A stretch of DNA of 64,000 bases from an uncultured Alphaproteobacteria bacterium (GCA_934248075.1 CAKQKH010000001.1:62001-126000); one strand, 5' to 3'. Positions 7,942-17,113 are shown, numbered from the stretch's first letter. Translations and numbers: made by a program. Notes: a model not told the origin generated them from the sequence alone.

Positions 7942-9031
7942 ATTTTTTAGCCAACACCAAAGAGCTTTCGGAATTGTTCTGAGCTTCTTTAACCCCCTCA
8001 ATAGCTTGTTCAATCAATTTTTTCGCTGATCTTGCCGGATTAGGAAACACACTCACTCCCACGCTGACAATCAGATCATGAGTTGTAAAGTTGTCACTGA
8101 CCCCCTCCTTAAAGATATACATCAGCTTTTTAAGCTCGGCATCAAGGTCATAATTATTGGCCACATCTGGCATCAATATCCAAAACGGATACTTCAACCC
8201 GCGCGCCACCGTATAGTTTTTCTTCAAACTCAAGGCCAAAGTATTGGATATTTTTTTCAATACAAAGTCTTCCAATCGCAGTTTGCGAAACATTTCCATA
8301 TTATCAATGCTCACAGCCGCCACGGCAATCAAGTCTTTAGGCAGGCGGGCGTCTTTATAATTTTCATTATTCACCGCCATCTGCACTCTATCTTCAAACA
8401 AGAAAAAATTTGGCAAACCGGTCAAATCATCATAAAGATTATTAAAAAACGGTTTAGTGCTTTTATTCTGATGCCCGCCTACCAAAATAAAAGAAAACCT
8501 TTTGGAATCCGGCAAATAAATTGCCTGAAATTCAACTTGCACCGGTTTACCTTTCAGCGAGCGCAATCTGATAAGCTGTTTCTTGGCCGAAGTCAACATT
8601 TCGCCAATATTAGAGGTCAGCACATTCCAGTCTTCTTTATCCACAAAGCTCAAAAAAGGCTCATCTACAACCGTCCGCATATTTTTTATATCCAGCATTT
8701 GCATCGCCGTATAATTAAAATATACTGCGCGGTCATCGCTCACCATAATAATTGGCCGTTCTGACGTATTCATTACCAGATTGACGATATCATTCAGATT
8801 AACGTCCATGTCTTGCCAGAAATAATGGTCTTTAACCTTGGCTTTTTGTTGTTGCGGCAACTCAACCGGCACCGTCTGGCTTATCGGATTTTCCAACTCC
8901 TCAAGATTCACTCCATAATCTGCCGCCTGTTTCAACACAGACAAATCAGCCGCGGACACCTTGCTCAGGTTGCCACCGCCATCTAGATCATCTGTATTTA
9001 TTTCTGTACTATTGTCAGTCATTTTTTTCAA
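7940..9031 (-). CDS. PAS plus degenerate GGDEF domain protein
   Basis: Soluble 363-residue protein. After an acidic N-terminus (about 1-70) comes a PAS-like domain (about 80-195: RPIIMVSDDRAVYFNYTAMQML onward) and then a GGDEF-like domain starting at YDDLTGLPN. The catalytic GGDEF loop is not recognisable: the matching place reads TVARGLKYPFWILMPD. A diguanylate cyclase activity is therefore unlikely; a nucleotide-binding or protein-binding role is more plausible. The ATG at 9031 and one at 9022 are both possible starts. It diverges from the pseudokinase gene. Confidence 0.75.
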   Translation of the reverse strand: MKKMTDNSTEINTDDLDGGGNLSKVSAADLSVLKQAADYGVNLEELENPISQTVPVELPQQQKAKVKDHYFWQDMDVNLNDIVNLVMNTSERPIIMVSDDRAVYFNYTAMQMLDIKNMRTVVDEPFLSFVDKEDWNVLTSNIGEMLTSAKKQLIRLRSLKGKPVQVEFQAIYLPDSKRFSFILVGGHQNKSTKPFFNNLYDDLTGLPNFFLFEDRVQMAVNNENYKDARLPKDLIAVAAVSIDNMEMFRKLRLEDFVLKKISNTLALSLKKNYTVARGLKYPFWILMPDVANNYDLDAELKKLMYIFKEGVSDNFTTHDLIVSVGVSVFPNPARSAKKLIEQAIEGVKEAQNNSESSLVLAKK

Positions 9032-9139
9032 ACCAAAAACTTGCTTAAGTTTAGAATCTATTTTTCAAAAAAACAATGCCTAAAATCTTTGTATTTTATT
9101 AATAATATTTGGTTATAGTGAGTATTATTTATAGAAAAT

Positions 9140-11209
9140 ATGAAAGAATTCAATATGGCAGAAGAAACTACCGCTCCTCAAACTGAAAACTCTGCTTCGG
9201 CAACCGTTGCCGCGGCTGAGACAGTCGCGCCTGAGTCACAGGCCGTTGCTGACGAATCCACAAGCATTTGTCTAGTTAAAGAGCGCTTTGAAATTGATTA
9301 TAATTCCCCATTGCCCGAACTTGACAGTAACGGAGCCAAAGCTTTTGCCGTAAAAGACAAGATCAAACCCGAGCGAGAACTTTTTGCGCTTTTGTGCGAC
9401 AACAATTTTCCGCCGCGTTTGTCAATGTTGCCATATCTCAAAGCTCTTGATCACCCCAATTTGCTCAAATTGGTAGAATACAGCGTGGTAGATTATATTC
9501 CTCAAAAGACCATGAATATGGCGCTCATATACAATCGCCCCACTGGCCCCAAAGCATCTGACAAAATTTCCACCGAAAAAATGCCTTTTGAAAAATTCAA
9601 GTCTTTGGTATTGTCATTGGCTTCCGGCTGTGAAGCTCTCAAAAGCTACAATTTAACCCATCGCGCCATTCGCCTTAACAACATATTTTTCAAAGATGCC
9701 GAATGTTCTGAACTGGTTTTAGGTGATTGTGCCGCCTCTTTTCCGGCCTTATATCAGCCATCGGCCTATGAAACCATCGAGAGCATGCTTTGTTTGCCTC
9801 AGGGTCGCGGTCAAGGTAGCAGCGGCGATGATATTTATGCTTGCGGCGTGGCCTTGCTGGGTCTGGCTTTACAACATGACATTTCTCCGGAAATGTCCAC
9901 GCCTGAACTTCTGCAGCTCAAGCTTAAAAAAAGCTCTATTTCTGCTTTGACCGGAGGCGACAAACTGCTGAGTCAATTTGTGCCGGTGCTTAAAGGTATG
10001 CTTGATGACTCTGCCGAATCTCGTTGGAACAGCACTCAGATTTACAATTATCTTGACGGCAAGTCCTCAAGTTTTAACAACGAATCCGGTGAAAAATCCA
10101 TGCGAGCGCTTACCATTGGCGGTGAAAAATATTATACCGCCAAATCCACCGCTCTGGCTTTGCTGGAAAATCAAGAAAATGCCCTCACCGTCGTGCACAA
10201 CGGCAAATTACTGGAATGGATTAAAAACGGCTTGGAGAATGAAAAACTTTATAATAAAATAGACAAGCTGATCCAAAACGACAAAGAAAACCCCAACAAC
10301 CGCTTGCTGATACCGCAGATATGCGTGTATCTTGATTACAGCCTGCCGGTCAAGTGCGGTGATATTTATGTTTTTCCGAGTGGTTTGCCCAAGGCCGTAT
10401 TCCATTATCTCAAAACCAACCAATCTTTAGAAGGTTTTTATCAGGTTCTCTCCGGAGATTTAATCAAAATTTGGTATCAAGAACAGCCTTTTCTGCACGC
10501 CCCCGCAAACAGCAATGAGTTTCGGGTCTATTTGGCGCGCAATGATTATGGCTACGGCATAGATCGTATTATGTATGATTTTGATGATGATTTGCCCTGC
10601 ACCAGCCCGCTTATCGGCCGCGAGTTTGTAAACTCCCCCTCCAAGCTTTTGCGCGCGCTTGACACCAACTATCCTAACAACAAAAACGCAAAACCTTACG
10701 ACAAAAACATTATCGCTTATTTGCGCTGCAAAATGGGCAAAAAAATTGACGGTATTTTAACCGATCTCAACGCCAATCAAGATCTTTTGCAAGCTGCGTC
10801 CATTATGCGACTATATGCCAATATCCAAAACAAAAGCGGTCCGGTTCAACTATTTAACCTCACCCAGTGGCTGATGAAAACCGCTCAACCGATTATTCAG
10901 GGCTATCATAATCTCAAGTATCGCAAGTTTTTAGAACGCGAGCTGGTCAAGATATCCAAGACCGGCAAGATTATTGGCTTATACGAGATTTTGGATAATG
11001 ATGAAGCCAAACGCAAGGATAGAGAAGAGTATTCCGAAGCCCTCAAAAAAATAAATATCCTAACCGCCGAACGCAATCGCATCTTATCCGGCAACGACAA
11101 AGTTGATGAAGAATCCAAAGATCTGGCTATCAAATTCGGATCAATTTTAGCTGTTTTAACCATGCTGAGTTCATTTATTTTCAGCACTATTTATTGGGCA
11201 TTAAAATGA
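9140..11209 (+). CDS. Membrane-anchored protein kinase-like protein, catalytic residues lost (pseudokinase)
   Basis: A 689-residue protein with an Ala/Thr/Glu-rich start, a Ser/Thr kinase-like fold in the N-terminal half (about 60-320) and a C-terminal membrane segment (about 668-686). The catalytic-loop equivalent reads THRAIRLNNIFF: the HRD aspartate is Ala, though the Asn is kept. The DFG equivalent reads LGDCAAS, which keeps Asp. This points to a pseudokinase or a very atypical kinase. The middle region (about 330-560) is unassigned. An ATG at 9155 is an alternative start. The next gene overlaps its stop as ATGA. Confidence 0.7.
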   Translation: MKEFNMAEETTAPQTENSASATVAAAETVAPESQAVADESTSICLVKERFEIDYNSPLPELDSNGAKAFAVKDKIKPERELFALLCDNNFPPRLSMLPYLKALDHPNLLKLVEYSVVDYIPQKTMNMALIYNRPTGPKASDKISTEKMPFEKFKSLVLSLASGCEALKSYNLTHRAIRLNNIFFKDAECSELVLGDCAASFPALYQPSAYETIESMLCLPQGRGQGSSGDDIYACGVALLGLALQHDISPEMSTPELLQLKLKKSSISALTGGDKLLSQFVPVLKGMLDDSAESRWNSTQIYNYLDGKSSSFNNESGEKSMRALTIGGEKYYTAKSTALALLENQENALTVVHNGKLLEWIKNGLENEKLYNKIDKLIQNDKENPNNRLLIPQICVYLDYSLPVKCGDIYVFPSGLPKAVFHYLKTNQSLEGFYQVLSGDLIKIWYQEQPFLHAPANSNEFRVYLARNDYGYGIDRIMYDFDDDLPCTSPLIGREFVNSPSKLLRALDTNYPNNKNAKPYDKNIIAYLRCKMGKKIDGILTDLNANQDLLQAASIMRLYANIQNKSGPVQLFNLTQWLMKTAQPIIQGYHNLKYRKFLERELVKISKTGKIIGLYEILDNDEAKRKDREEYSEALKKINILTAERNRILSGNDKVDEESKDLAIKFGSILAVLTMLSSFIFSTIYWALK

Positions 11210-11682
11210 TTAAACCATTACCCCGCAAAACATCAAAAAAACCGGCCTTAAAATTTAATTTATTACAAAAGTTTCTAATTCTTTTGGTTTTTGCCATTTT
11301 GGCTCTCACCGCGCTTCCGGTGGTTGTTATTTTGCTAATCGGTTTGTTGCCGACCATTACAGTTTTGCTCACGGATTCCAAAAATTCCGGCAAATTAACC
11401 ATTGTCGGCTGTTTTAATCTATCCGGTATTTTCATCTGTCTGACTGACATTTTCAATCAATATGCCGCCAACCACAGTGTTTCCATTTTAAGCAACATTT
11501 TTAATATTGTGATTATGCTTGGCGCCGCCGCGTTGGGTATGATTTTATACTATGAACTTCCCAACTTATTTATATTCATTTTCAAAAGCTCGGCTCAACG
11601 CCGTTTGCGCGGTATTGATGCCAAGCTTGAGAAAATTGCCGCCGACTGGGGGCGCGACAGTATCGGCGAAACCGAACAATAA
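11206..11682 (+). CDS. Membrane protein coupled to the pseudokinase
   Basis: A 158-residue protein with three or four hydrophobic segments (near 22-55, 62-80, 95-120) and a charged C-terminal helix. I do not recognise a family. Its ATG overlaps the preceding TGA (ATGA), so its translation is coupled to the pseudokinase, and the two products likely act together at the membrane. A TTG at 11194 is in frame but the overlapped ATG fits better. Confidence 0.65.
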   Translation: MIKPLPRKTSKKPALKFNLLQKFLILLVFAILALTALPVVVILLIGLLPTITVLLTDSKNSGKLTIVGCFNLSGIFICLTDIFNQYAANHSVSILSNIFNIVIMLGAAALGMILYYELPNLFIFIFKSSAQRRLRGIDAKLEKIAADWGRDSIGETEQ

Positions 11683-11685
11683 CCG

Positions 11686-12561
11686 TTATCCAATTGCTTC
11701 AATATACTTGGTTATCTTCTTTATAGAATTAAGTTCAATCTGTCGAACGCGTTCTTTAGATATGCAATAAACTTTGCTCAAATCATCAAGTGTAACGGCT
11801 TTATCGTACATCCGACGCTTAAACAAGATGTCTTTTTCTCGTTTATTTAAGCACACCAACGCCTTATTAAACAGGTTGCGCCGGTATTTCATTATTTCTG
11901 CATAAGCCAAATTTTCTTCCTGATTTGGCTTTCCGTCCGCAATAAAATCCATCCATTCGCTACCGCTGTCAGAAGACGAATCAATCAAAGTATTCAAAGA
12001 ACCATCATGCGCCTTCATTCGCATATTCATATCAGTTACATCTTGAACGCTAACGTCCAAAGTGTTGGCAATTCCGTTCAAAAGCTGGGTAGAAAGCTCT
12101 CTGTCATCAGTAATATTCAATTTATTTTTAATTTTTCGCAGATTAAAAAACAGCTTTTTCTGCGCCGCGGTTGTGCCGATTTTCACCAACGACCAAGAAT
12201 TCAAAATATATTTTTGCACTGATGCCTTAATCCACCATAACGCATAAGTTGAAAATCTAAACCCTTTTTCAGGTTCAAATTTTTCAACCGCATAAAGCAG
12301 CCCGATATTCCCCTCAGATATCATTTCAGCCGAAGACAATCCGTATCCCCGATACTTAGACACCACCTTAACCACCAATCGCAGATGTGATGTCACTAAT
12401 ATTCTAGCAATTTCCGGATTTTTGGTTGTCTGATATTTCAGTGCCAGTTTATATTCTTCTTCCTGCTCCAAAATCGGATATTGCCTAATCTTCTGCAAAT
12501 ATCTGACCATATTAATTTCTGGAGAAAAATCAATTCCGTTCAACGCTTGGACATTTTCCAT
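11686..12561 (-). CDS. rpoH: RNA polymerase sigma factor RpoH (sigma-32)
   Basis: Heat-shock sigma factor, 291 residues. It has sigma region 2 (SHLRLVVKVVSKYRGYG, with core-binding and -10 reading segments through FSTYALWWIKASVQKYIL), the RpoH box (QKKLFFNLRKIK) and a region 4 helix-turn-helix (LDDLSKVYCISKERVRQIE). The RpoH box sets it apart from RpoD and RpoS. An AGGAG ribosome site precedes the ATG at 12561. It lies beside rluD, the arrangement common in alphaproteobacteria, and converges on the pseudokinase pair with only four bases between stops. Confidence 0.95.
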   Translation of the reverse strand: MENVQALNGIDFSPEINMVRYLQKIRQYPILEQEEEYKLALKYQTTKNPEIARILVTSHLRLVVKVVSKYRGYGLSSAEMISEGNIGLLYAVEKFEPEKGFRFSTYALWWIKASVQKYILNSWSLVKIGTTAAQKKLFFNLRKIKNKLNITDDRELSTQLLNGIANTLDVSVQDVTDMNMRMKAHDGSLNTLIDSSSDSGSEWMDFIADGKPNQEENLAYAEIMKYRRNLFNKALVCLNKREKDILFKRRMYDKAVTLDDLSKVYCISKERVRQIELNSIKKITKYIEAIG

Positions 12562-12654
12562 GTCGTTTAACTCCTGTATAAAAAATTACACTGGTAGTTC
12601 AACGTCCGAGTCCATGTTCAGGAAAATCGAGTGAATCAACGCTACTCAAAATCA

Positions 12655-12682
12655 CCAAAAACACAACCTATACTTTGGTTGT
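12655..12682 (-). terminator. Possible terminator of rluD
   Basis: On the minus strand, ACAACC (12682-12677), an 8-base loop and GGTTGT (12668-12663) form a 6-bp stem followed by GTTTTTGG, 13 bases past the rluD stop. Short stem; moderate support. Confidence 0.45.
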
Positions 12683-12695
12683 ATAAAACTAATTT

Positions 12696-13667
12696 TTACA
12701 AACTTCGCAACACCTCAAGCAGCTGCTTAAAATCGTCGGGAAATTCGCTGTCAAACTGCATAAACTTTCCGCTTCTCGGATGCACAAAGCCCAAACTCTT
12801 GGCATGCAGCGCCTGTCTGGAAAACTTATTAATAAATTCTCTTTTAGCGTCATCAATCAGTTTTTCAGGAATTTTTTTAGCCTTTACATAAAGCTGATCC
12901 CCCACCAGATTACAGCCTAATTTTGCCATATGCACCCTTATTTGATGTGTTCTTCCGGTTTCCAGATTACACTTTACCAAAGATGCCAAACCTTTGTAAG
13001 TTTCAATCGTCTGATAATGTGTCACTGCGTGCTTGCCGTTTTTTTGCACCACCGCCATTTTTTTACGGTCATACGGGCTTCTCCCGACATCGGCGTCAAT
13101 TTTTCCTTGCGGCGGATTAGGCAAACCAAACACCACCGCATAATAAGTGCGTTCGATTGAATGCTCAGCAAATTGGGCGCACAAATTTTGATGAGCGGCG
13201 TCATTTTTTGCCACCACCAACAAACCTGAGGTATCTTTATCAATTCTATGCACAATCCCCGGTCGTTTCACTCCGCCGATTCCCGACAAATCTTTGCAAT
13301 GAAAGAGCAATGCGTTTACCAAAGTTCCGTCATACGCCCCCGGCGCCGGATGCACGGTCATTCCCGCCGGTTTATTCACCACAATGATATCCTCATCTTC
13401 ATAAACCACATCAAGCCATATATCTTGCGGCAGTGGTTCGGCCTCGGCGGCAGGCGGCACCTCCACCTGATAGACCTCGCCTTCTTTTATCTTAAAAGCA
13501 TTATCGCCGATTGTCGCCTCATCATTAGTAACATTTCCCATAGCAATCAGTCTTTGCACCTGCGCGCGCGACAACTCCGGAAAACAATCGCTTAAAAATT
13601 TATCGATTCGTTTGCCTTTATAATCTTTATTAACCATTGGTGTGGTATAAATAATCGTGTCGGACAT
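12696..13667 (-). CDS. rluD: 23S rRNA pseudouridine synthase, RluA/RluD family
   Basis: Isomerises uridines of helix 69 of 23S rRNA. Of 323 residues, the first ~80 hold an S4 RNA-binding domain (RIDKFLSDCFPELSRAQVQRLI). The catalytic domain has the RluA-family signature HRIDKDTSGLLVVAKND with the catalytic Asp, and GRTHQIRVHMAKLG. RluD is the nearest assignment by layout; RluC/RluA type cannot be excluded. It is divergent from the GTG-started membrane gene at 13742. Confidence 0.9.
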   Translation of the reverse strand: MSDTIIYTTPMVNKDYKGKRIDKFLSDCFPELSRAQVQRLIAMGNVTNDEATIGDNAFKIKEGEVYQVEVPPAAEAEPLPQDIWLDVVYEDEDIIVVNKPAGMTVHPAPGAYDGTLVNALLFHCKDLSGIGGVKRPGIVHRIDKDTSGLLVVAKNDAAHQNLCAQFAEHSIERTYYAVVFGLPNPPQGKIDADVGRSPYDRKKMAVVQKNGKHAVTHYQTIETYKGLASLVKCNLETGRTHQIRVHMAKLGCNLVGDQLYVKAKKIPEKLIDDAKREFINKFSRQALHAKSLGFVHPRSGKFMQFDSEFPDDFKQLLEVLRSL

Positions 13668-13741
13668 TCTCTGACCTCAAACCTTTGCTTTTAAGGCTAT
13701 TATAATAAAGGCAAAATCAAAACTTGCAAGGAAGATTAACC

Positions 13742-14029
13742 GTGGACAAACTCAAATTAATCAAGCTTATTGTTGTTGTTTTAACCTTTTTATTGGTTTT
13801 TGGCACCCTTGCGGCCCTAGGAACAGTCTATCGCAAAGTGTCATCGTCCGGCAACATCGCTATTTCCAACCTCAACCTACACCAGCCTGACGGCAGCAGT
13901 ATCGAAGATTTCAAGCTTCAAGATCAAAAATTATATCTCTTAATAAAATATGGCGGACAACCTGATCGCATCATTATTATAGACTCTGCCGAACCGACAG
14001 CCAAACCGGCAGTTATCCGTATTCAATAG
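13742..14029 (+). CDS. Single-pass membrane protein, DUF6476-like
   Basis: A 95-residue protein with one N-terminal membrane segment (about 8-32), followed by a small periplasmic-looking domain. The start is a GTG at 13742: an AAGGAAG ribosome site sits at 13728-13734, eight bases before it. In size, topology and position beside rluD and rpoH it resembles the alphaproteobacterial DUF6476 family (recollection of context, not tested). It ends ten bases before the next gene. Confidence 0.6.
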   Translation: MDKLKLIKLIVVVLTFLLVFGTLAALGTVYRKVSSSGNIAISNLNLHQPDGSSIEDFKLQDQKLYLLIKYGGQPDRIIIIDSAEPTAKPAVIRIQ

Positions 14030-14039
14030 GAGAAATACC

Positions 14040-14888
14040 ATGACAGACACCACTTCTCAAGATAACTTTGACGCTCTGCTAGACGAATTTATTTCCAAGC
14101 AATTATCTGATACTGAAGATACGGTTGAAGAACTGCACGAGCTAAAAGAAACCAATCGTCCGCAGCCTTCTTACCCTGGTGAAGAAGCCGAAACTATCAA
14201 CAACCTCTATCCGGAAGAGCGCCGCTTGTATGATGCCTACCATAACTTCCGTATTGCCATAACCAATTTGGCGCAGGCCGCAGAGGTAGAAGTTCCGGAA
14301 TTTCAGTTCACCGCCATGCAAATATACCCGCGTTTTCGCCCCAACCGCGCCAACAAACTTAATCAAGATATTTTCAACTCCTGGTCAGCCATGGTTACCG
14401 CTCAGCCGGTCAGACTTGCTTCTTTACCGGAAAACCCCTCTGACGAGCAGATTCTATCCTTCGCTGAAAAAACTACCGACGAAAACCTACAAAACGCGCT
14501 TATCTCATACGTTGAGATTCTAATTGAGCTTGACAGTTGTGAAATTGCCTACAATTTACGCAAAGCCAAGGCCGAAAAACGCCGGATAGAAAAAGAAATT
14601 TTTGAAGAAAATCAACATCGCAAAGAGCGCATTCAAAAATACATTGAAGCCATCAGAGCTCAAAATTTCCCCATTGATGCCGAGCGTTTGGTCAACAATT
14701 ACTTCAAAACCGCCCGCAAAGATCCCGACGGCGCCCAAAAGATTTTAGAGACCAACCCTGCAACCTATGCTCCCATTCAAGTTGATAAAATTCCGCCCCG
14801 ATTCTTTGGCCTGATTAAAACCAAACCGGAAGACGGTATCAGAGTAAACAAAGAAATTGGCAAATTTCTCAAGGATCTCAAAGTCTGA
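14040..14888 (+). CDS. Hypothetical soluble protein (282 aa)
   Basis: I do not recognise this protein. It is soluble, acidic at the N-terminus, mostly predicted helical, with a charged coiled-coil-like stretch (about 175-215: AKAEKRRIEKEIFEEN... EERIQKYIEAIRAQ). There is no signal peptide. GGAGAAA precedes the ATG. It sits 90 bases ahead of the 547-residue gene and its proposed promoter, so it may belong to the upstream unit. Its relation to the coupling-protein cluster is only positional. Confidence 0.5.
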   Translation: MTDTTSQDNFDALLDEFISKQLSDTEDTVEELHELKETNRPQPSYPGEEAETINNLYPEERRLYDAYHNFRIAITNLAQAAEVEVPEFQFTAMQIYPRFRPNRANKLNQDIFNSWSAMVTAQPVRLASLPENPSDEQILSFAEKTTDENLQNALISYVEILIELDSCEIAYNLRKAKAEKRRIEKEIFEENQHRKERIQKYIEAIRAQNFPIDAERLVNNYFKTARKDPDGAQKILETNPATYAPIQVDKIPPRFFGLIKTKPEDGIRVNKEIGKFLKDLKV

Positions 14889-14912
14889 ACGATTTAAACA
14901 TATACAAAATTC

Positions 14913-14950
14913 TAGACAAAACACGATTTTATGTTATCATAATAGATAAC
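14913..14950 (+). promoter_or_regulatory. Candidate promoter and operator ahead of the VirD4-like cluster
   Basis: TAGACA (14913-14918) and TATCAT (14935-14940) with a 16-base spacer form a plausible promoter. The -10 is overlapped by a perfect inverted repeat: GTTATC (14933-14938), ATAATA, GATAAC (14945-14950). This is the usual layout of a repressor operator. A ribosome site (AAAGGAACC) and the ATG at 14979 follow. Confidence 0.45.
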
Positions 14951-14978
14951 CAGACCCTTTAAAGAAAGGAACCGGACA

Positions 14979-16622
14979 ATGACAGCAAGACAAGATGCTC
15001 AAAAAAGTGCCAACTCAGGCCGCAAAGAAGCTGAAGATACCAGAAAAGACCCAAACCGCGGAAAAGTTACCGGTAATACTACCGGCACCGCGCCAACCCC
15101 TGTCAAAACTACGCCTCCAAACGATAATACCACCAAGGTGGACGAAAACCAGTCTCCAGATCAGAAAACCGATTCCGACAAAACCACTAAGGTGAGTGAA
15201 AACCCGTCTCCAGATCCGAAAACCACTGAAGTGAGTGATCTTGATTCTCTGACACACCTTCAGCTTCCTGATCAGAACAAACCAACCGACAAGAACACCG
15301 CTGAAATTACTCCAACTAAAGACCTTGATGAAATCAATGACGAGGATGATGACAAATTTGATATTCAACAAGGCGATTTTATTGACTTTTTAATGAAAGA
15401 CGTGGTTTTGGCCTTTGCGGCCTATTGCGGCAAAAAAGTTACAACACCTTTTGGTATTGCTGCTTACCAGCTTGGATCCAAGATGTATCATGGAGCCAAA
15501 GATCATCTCTGGGATCCGGCTTGGGCCGAAGTAGAAGATGGCTGGAATAAATTCAAGAACAATGTCGTTGAAGCCTGCCGTAGTGTTGGCGAGTATGAAA
15601 TCAAGCACGAATTCAAAAATGATGATGAAACCTCCAAATCTGGCAACGACGCAATAAAACAACATAACAAAACCATCAAATATTACAATCAAAACGTTTT
15701 TGGCAATGATGACAGCAAGATGCCGGATTCTTCAATATTTGACCATTTTGCTGAAGCCGTTATGAATGGAGATATTTCTGATACCCTCCCTGTTAAAGAG
15801 GGTCAGGTTTACTTTTGTAAGGATATTGCCAACGACCAACAACAACCTCGTTCAGACCTTTATTGGTTTGACCCCAAAAACAAATTAAACATTCCTATCG
15901 GTTCGCGTATGATGCAGCAGGCAATTGCTTTAGCTGTTGAGATGACAAAACAGGCAAACGAAAAAATAACCGATGAAAACAAAAAGAAAGAAATAAAAGC
16001 CAAGTTAGTCAAAAACTTTTCCAAAGTTGCTAAATCTTTTGCCGAGATAGAAGCTCCTGAGAATATTTTTGTTCGAAATATGATCACGGCTCGCCAGTTG
16101 CATGACTGTGCTCTCACTAATAAAAATCCGGATAAGGACACACTCGATCTCTATACCGCTGAAGCTCGAAAAATTTATTTAGCTGAATACATCAAGATTC
16201 AAAAGGGCGAAAGTAAATATAAAAACCTCAAACAACTTCTTGATGCCAGCTACAAAGCCGTAGAAGCTGCACATAAAAACATTAGAGAAGGCCGCTATGT
16301 AGAAAAAGGAGTTGATCCGCAAACCATCAAGAATGAACCTCTTGACCGGTTACTGCAACAAAACGCCGAAAAAATTCGCACTACCGATGCTAAAACTCTG
16401 CGCCAAGAATTTATGGATACCATCATGAACGACAAAAAAAATAAAAACGCTATGGAAAACATCAATAATGTTATATCTGCTCTGGAAAATGATAAGCAAA
16501 AGGTTGATGACCGGCGCAAAAGATGCGATGATATCAAAAACAAAAAAACAAATGGCAAAGATAAAGATAATAATAAAAGCGATAATACAAAACCAACACA
16601 ATCTCGTGGTAACTCAAGGTAG
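14979..16622 (+). CDS. Long polar protein of unknown function at head of VirD4-like cluster
   Basis: A 547-residue protein with no recognised domain. The first ~120 residues are low-complexity and rich in Thr, Asp, Asn, Lys and Pro. They contain a degenerate repeat, TTKVDENQSPDQK followed by TTKVSENPSPDPK (about 50-85). The middle (about 130-440) looks folded and mainly helical, with a short hydrophobic patch near 140-155 (FLMKDVVLAFAAYCG). The C-terminus is strongly basic. Ahead of a coupling ATPase and two membrane proteins, it could be a secreted substrate or a cytoplasmic scaffold; neither is shown. Confidence 0.5.
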   Translation: MTARQDAQKSANSGRKEAEDTRKDPNRGKVTGNTTGTAPTPVKTTPPNDNTTKVDENQSPDQKTDSDKTTKVSENPSPDPKTTEVSDLDSLTHLQLPDQNKPTDKNTAEITPTKDLDEINDEDDDKFDIQQGDFIDFLMKDVVLAFAAYCGKKVTTPFGIAAYQLGSKMYHGAKDHLWDPAWAEVEDGWNKFKNNVVEACRSVGEYEIKHEFKNDDETSKSGNDAIKQHNKTIKYYNQNVFGNDDSKMPDSSIFDHFAEAVMNGDISDTLPVKEGQVYFCKDIANDQQQPRSDLYWFDPKNKLNIPIGSRMMQQAIALAVEMTKQANEKITDENKKKEIKAKLVKNFSKVAKSFAEIEAPENIFVRNMITARQLHDCALTNKNPDKDTLDLYTAEARKIYLAEYIKIQKGESKYKNLKQLLDASYKAVEAAHKNIREGRYVEKGVDPQTIKNEPLDRLLQQNAEKIRTTDAKTLRQEFMDTIMNDKKNKNAMENINNVISALENDKQKVDDRRKRCDDIKNKKTNGKDKDNNKSDNTKPTQSRGNSR

Positions 16623-16627
16623 TAAAC

Positions 16628-17113
16628 ATGAAAAAACTGCTGAAAATTTTTCGCACTGCTCTGGTTGGTCTGCTTTGGACTTATTTATTCCTGATTATGT
16701 CTAATTATCTGATGTATCAACTTTGGAGCTTTAACTTCATGTCAGCTCACAGTTGGCAAACCATGTCCGGCTATTGGAACTCAGGCGGCGTTATCAACAC
16801 CGCGCCGGATTACATCTTTTTACTAATGTTGTTTTCTCTGCCGATTATGTGGCTCGTTGGCTGGATTCTTTTGCTCAAGATAGAATACTTAAGCATTCTG
16901 CTTTATCCGCTTAATGTTTATAATCGCCACATCGTCAACAAATATGGCCATAATTCTTCTCGTGTAATTCTTCGTAACATCAAATCCAGTCAAAAGATTA
17001 TTGAAGAAATAAAAGAACAATTAGAATCTATAAAGCCGGCCAAGAGCAAAGAAGTCAACAATATCCGACAGGAAGTGCAAAAAAAATTGGAAGAGCTGAA
17101 TAAAAAGAATTAA
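16628..17113 (+). CDS. Membrane protein A, paralog of next gene's N-terminus
   Basis: A 161-residue protein with two clear hydrophobic segments (about 10-35 and 65-95) and a charged, coiled-coil-like C-terminus. Its N-terminal half aligns by eye with that of the next gene: MKKLLKIFRTALVGLLW against MKPLLILMRIVFVGIFW, then LPIMWLVGWILLLKIEYLSIL against IPVWLTGWTALSMIHWGNLL. The two are therefore paralogs or a split repeat. No function is recognised. It lies five bases after the 547-residue gene. Confidence 0.6.
   Translation: MKKLLKIFRTALVGLLWTYLFLIMSNYLMYQLWSFNFMSAHSWQTMSGYWNSGGVINTAPDYIFLLMLFSLPIMWLVGWILLLKIEYLSILLYPLNVYNRHIVNKYGHNSSRVILRNIKSSQKIIEEIKEQLESIKPAKSKEVNNIRQEVQKKLEELNKKN

Noticed and set aside
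8078..8764. A 228-codon open frame on the plus strand
   Set aside because: It runs antisense to the PAS/GGDEF-like gene, has no ribosome site, and its translation is full of low-complexity His/Ile/Phe, typical of a shadow frame.
9032..9139. Divergent promoters between the GGDEF-like gene and the pseudokinase
   Set aside because: Several AT-rich hexamers fit poorly and none stands out enough to list.
13248..13595. Plus-strand frame over rluD
   Set aside because: Antisense to a well-recognised pseudouridine synthase.
14040..16622. Treating the 282- and 547-residue genes as VirB components
   Set aside because: Neither shows a VirB motif (no VirB4/B11 ATPase, lipobox or VirB10-like anchor); left as unknown.
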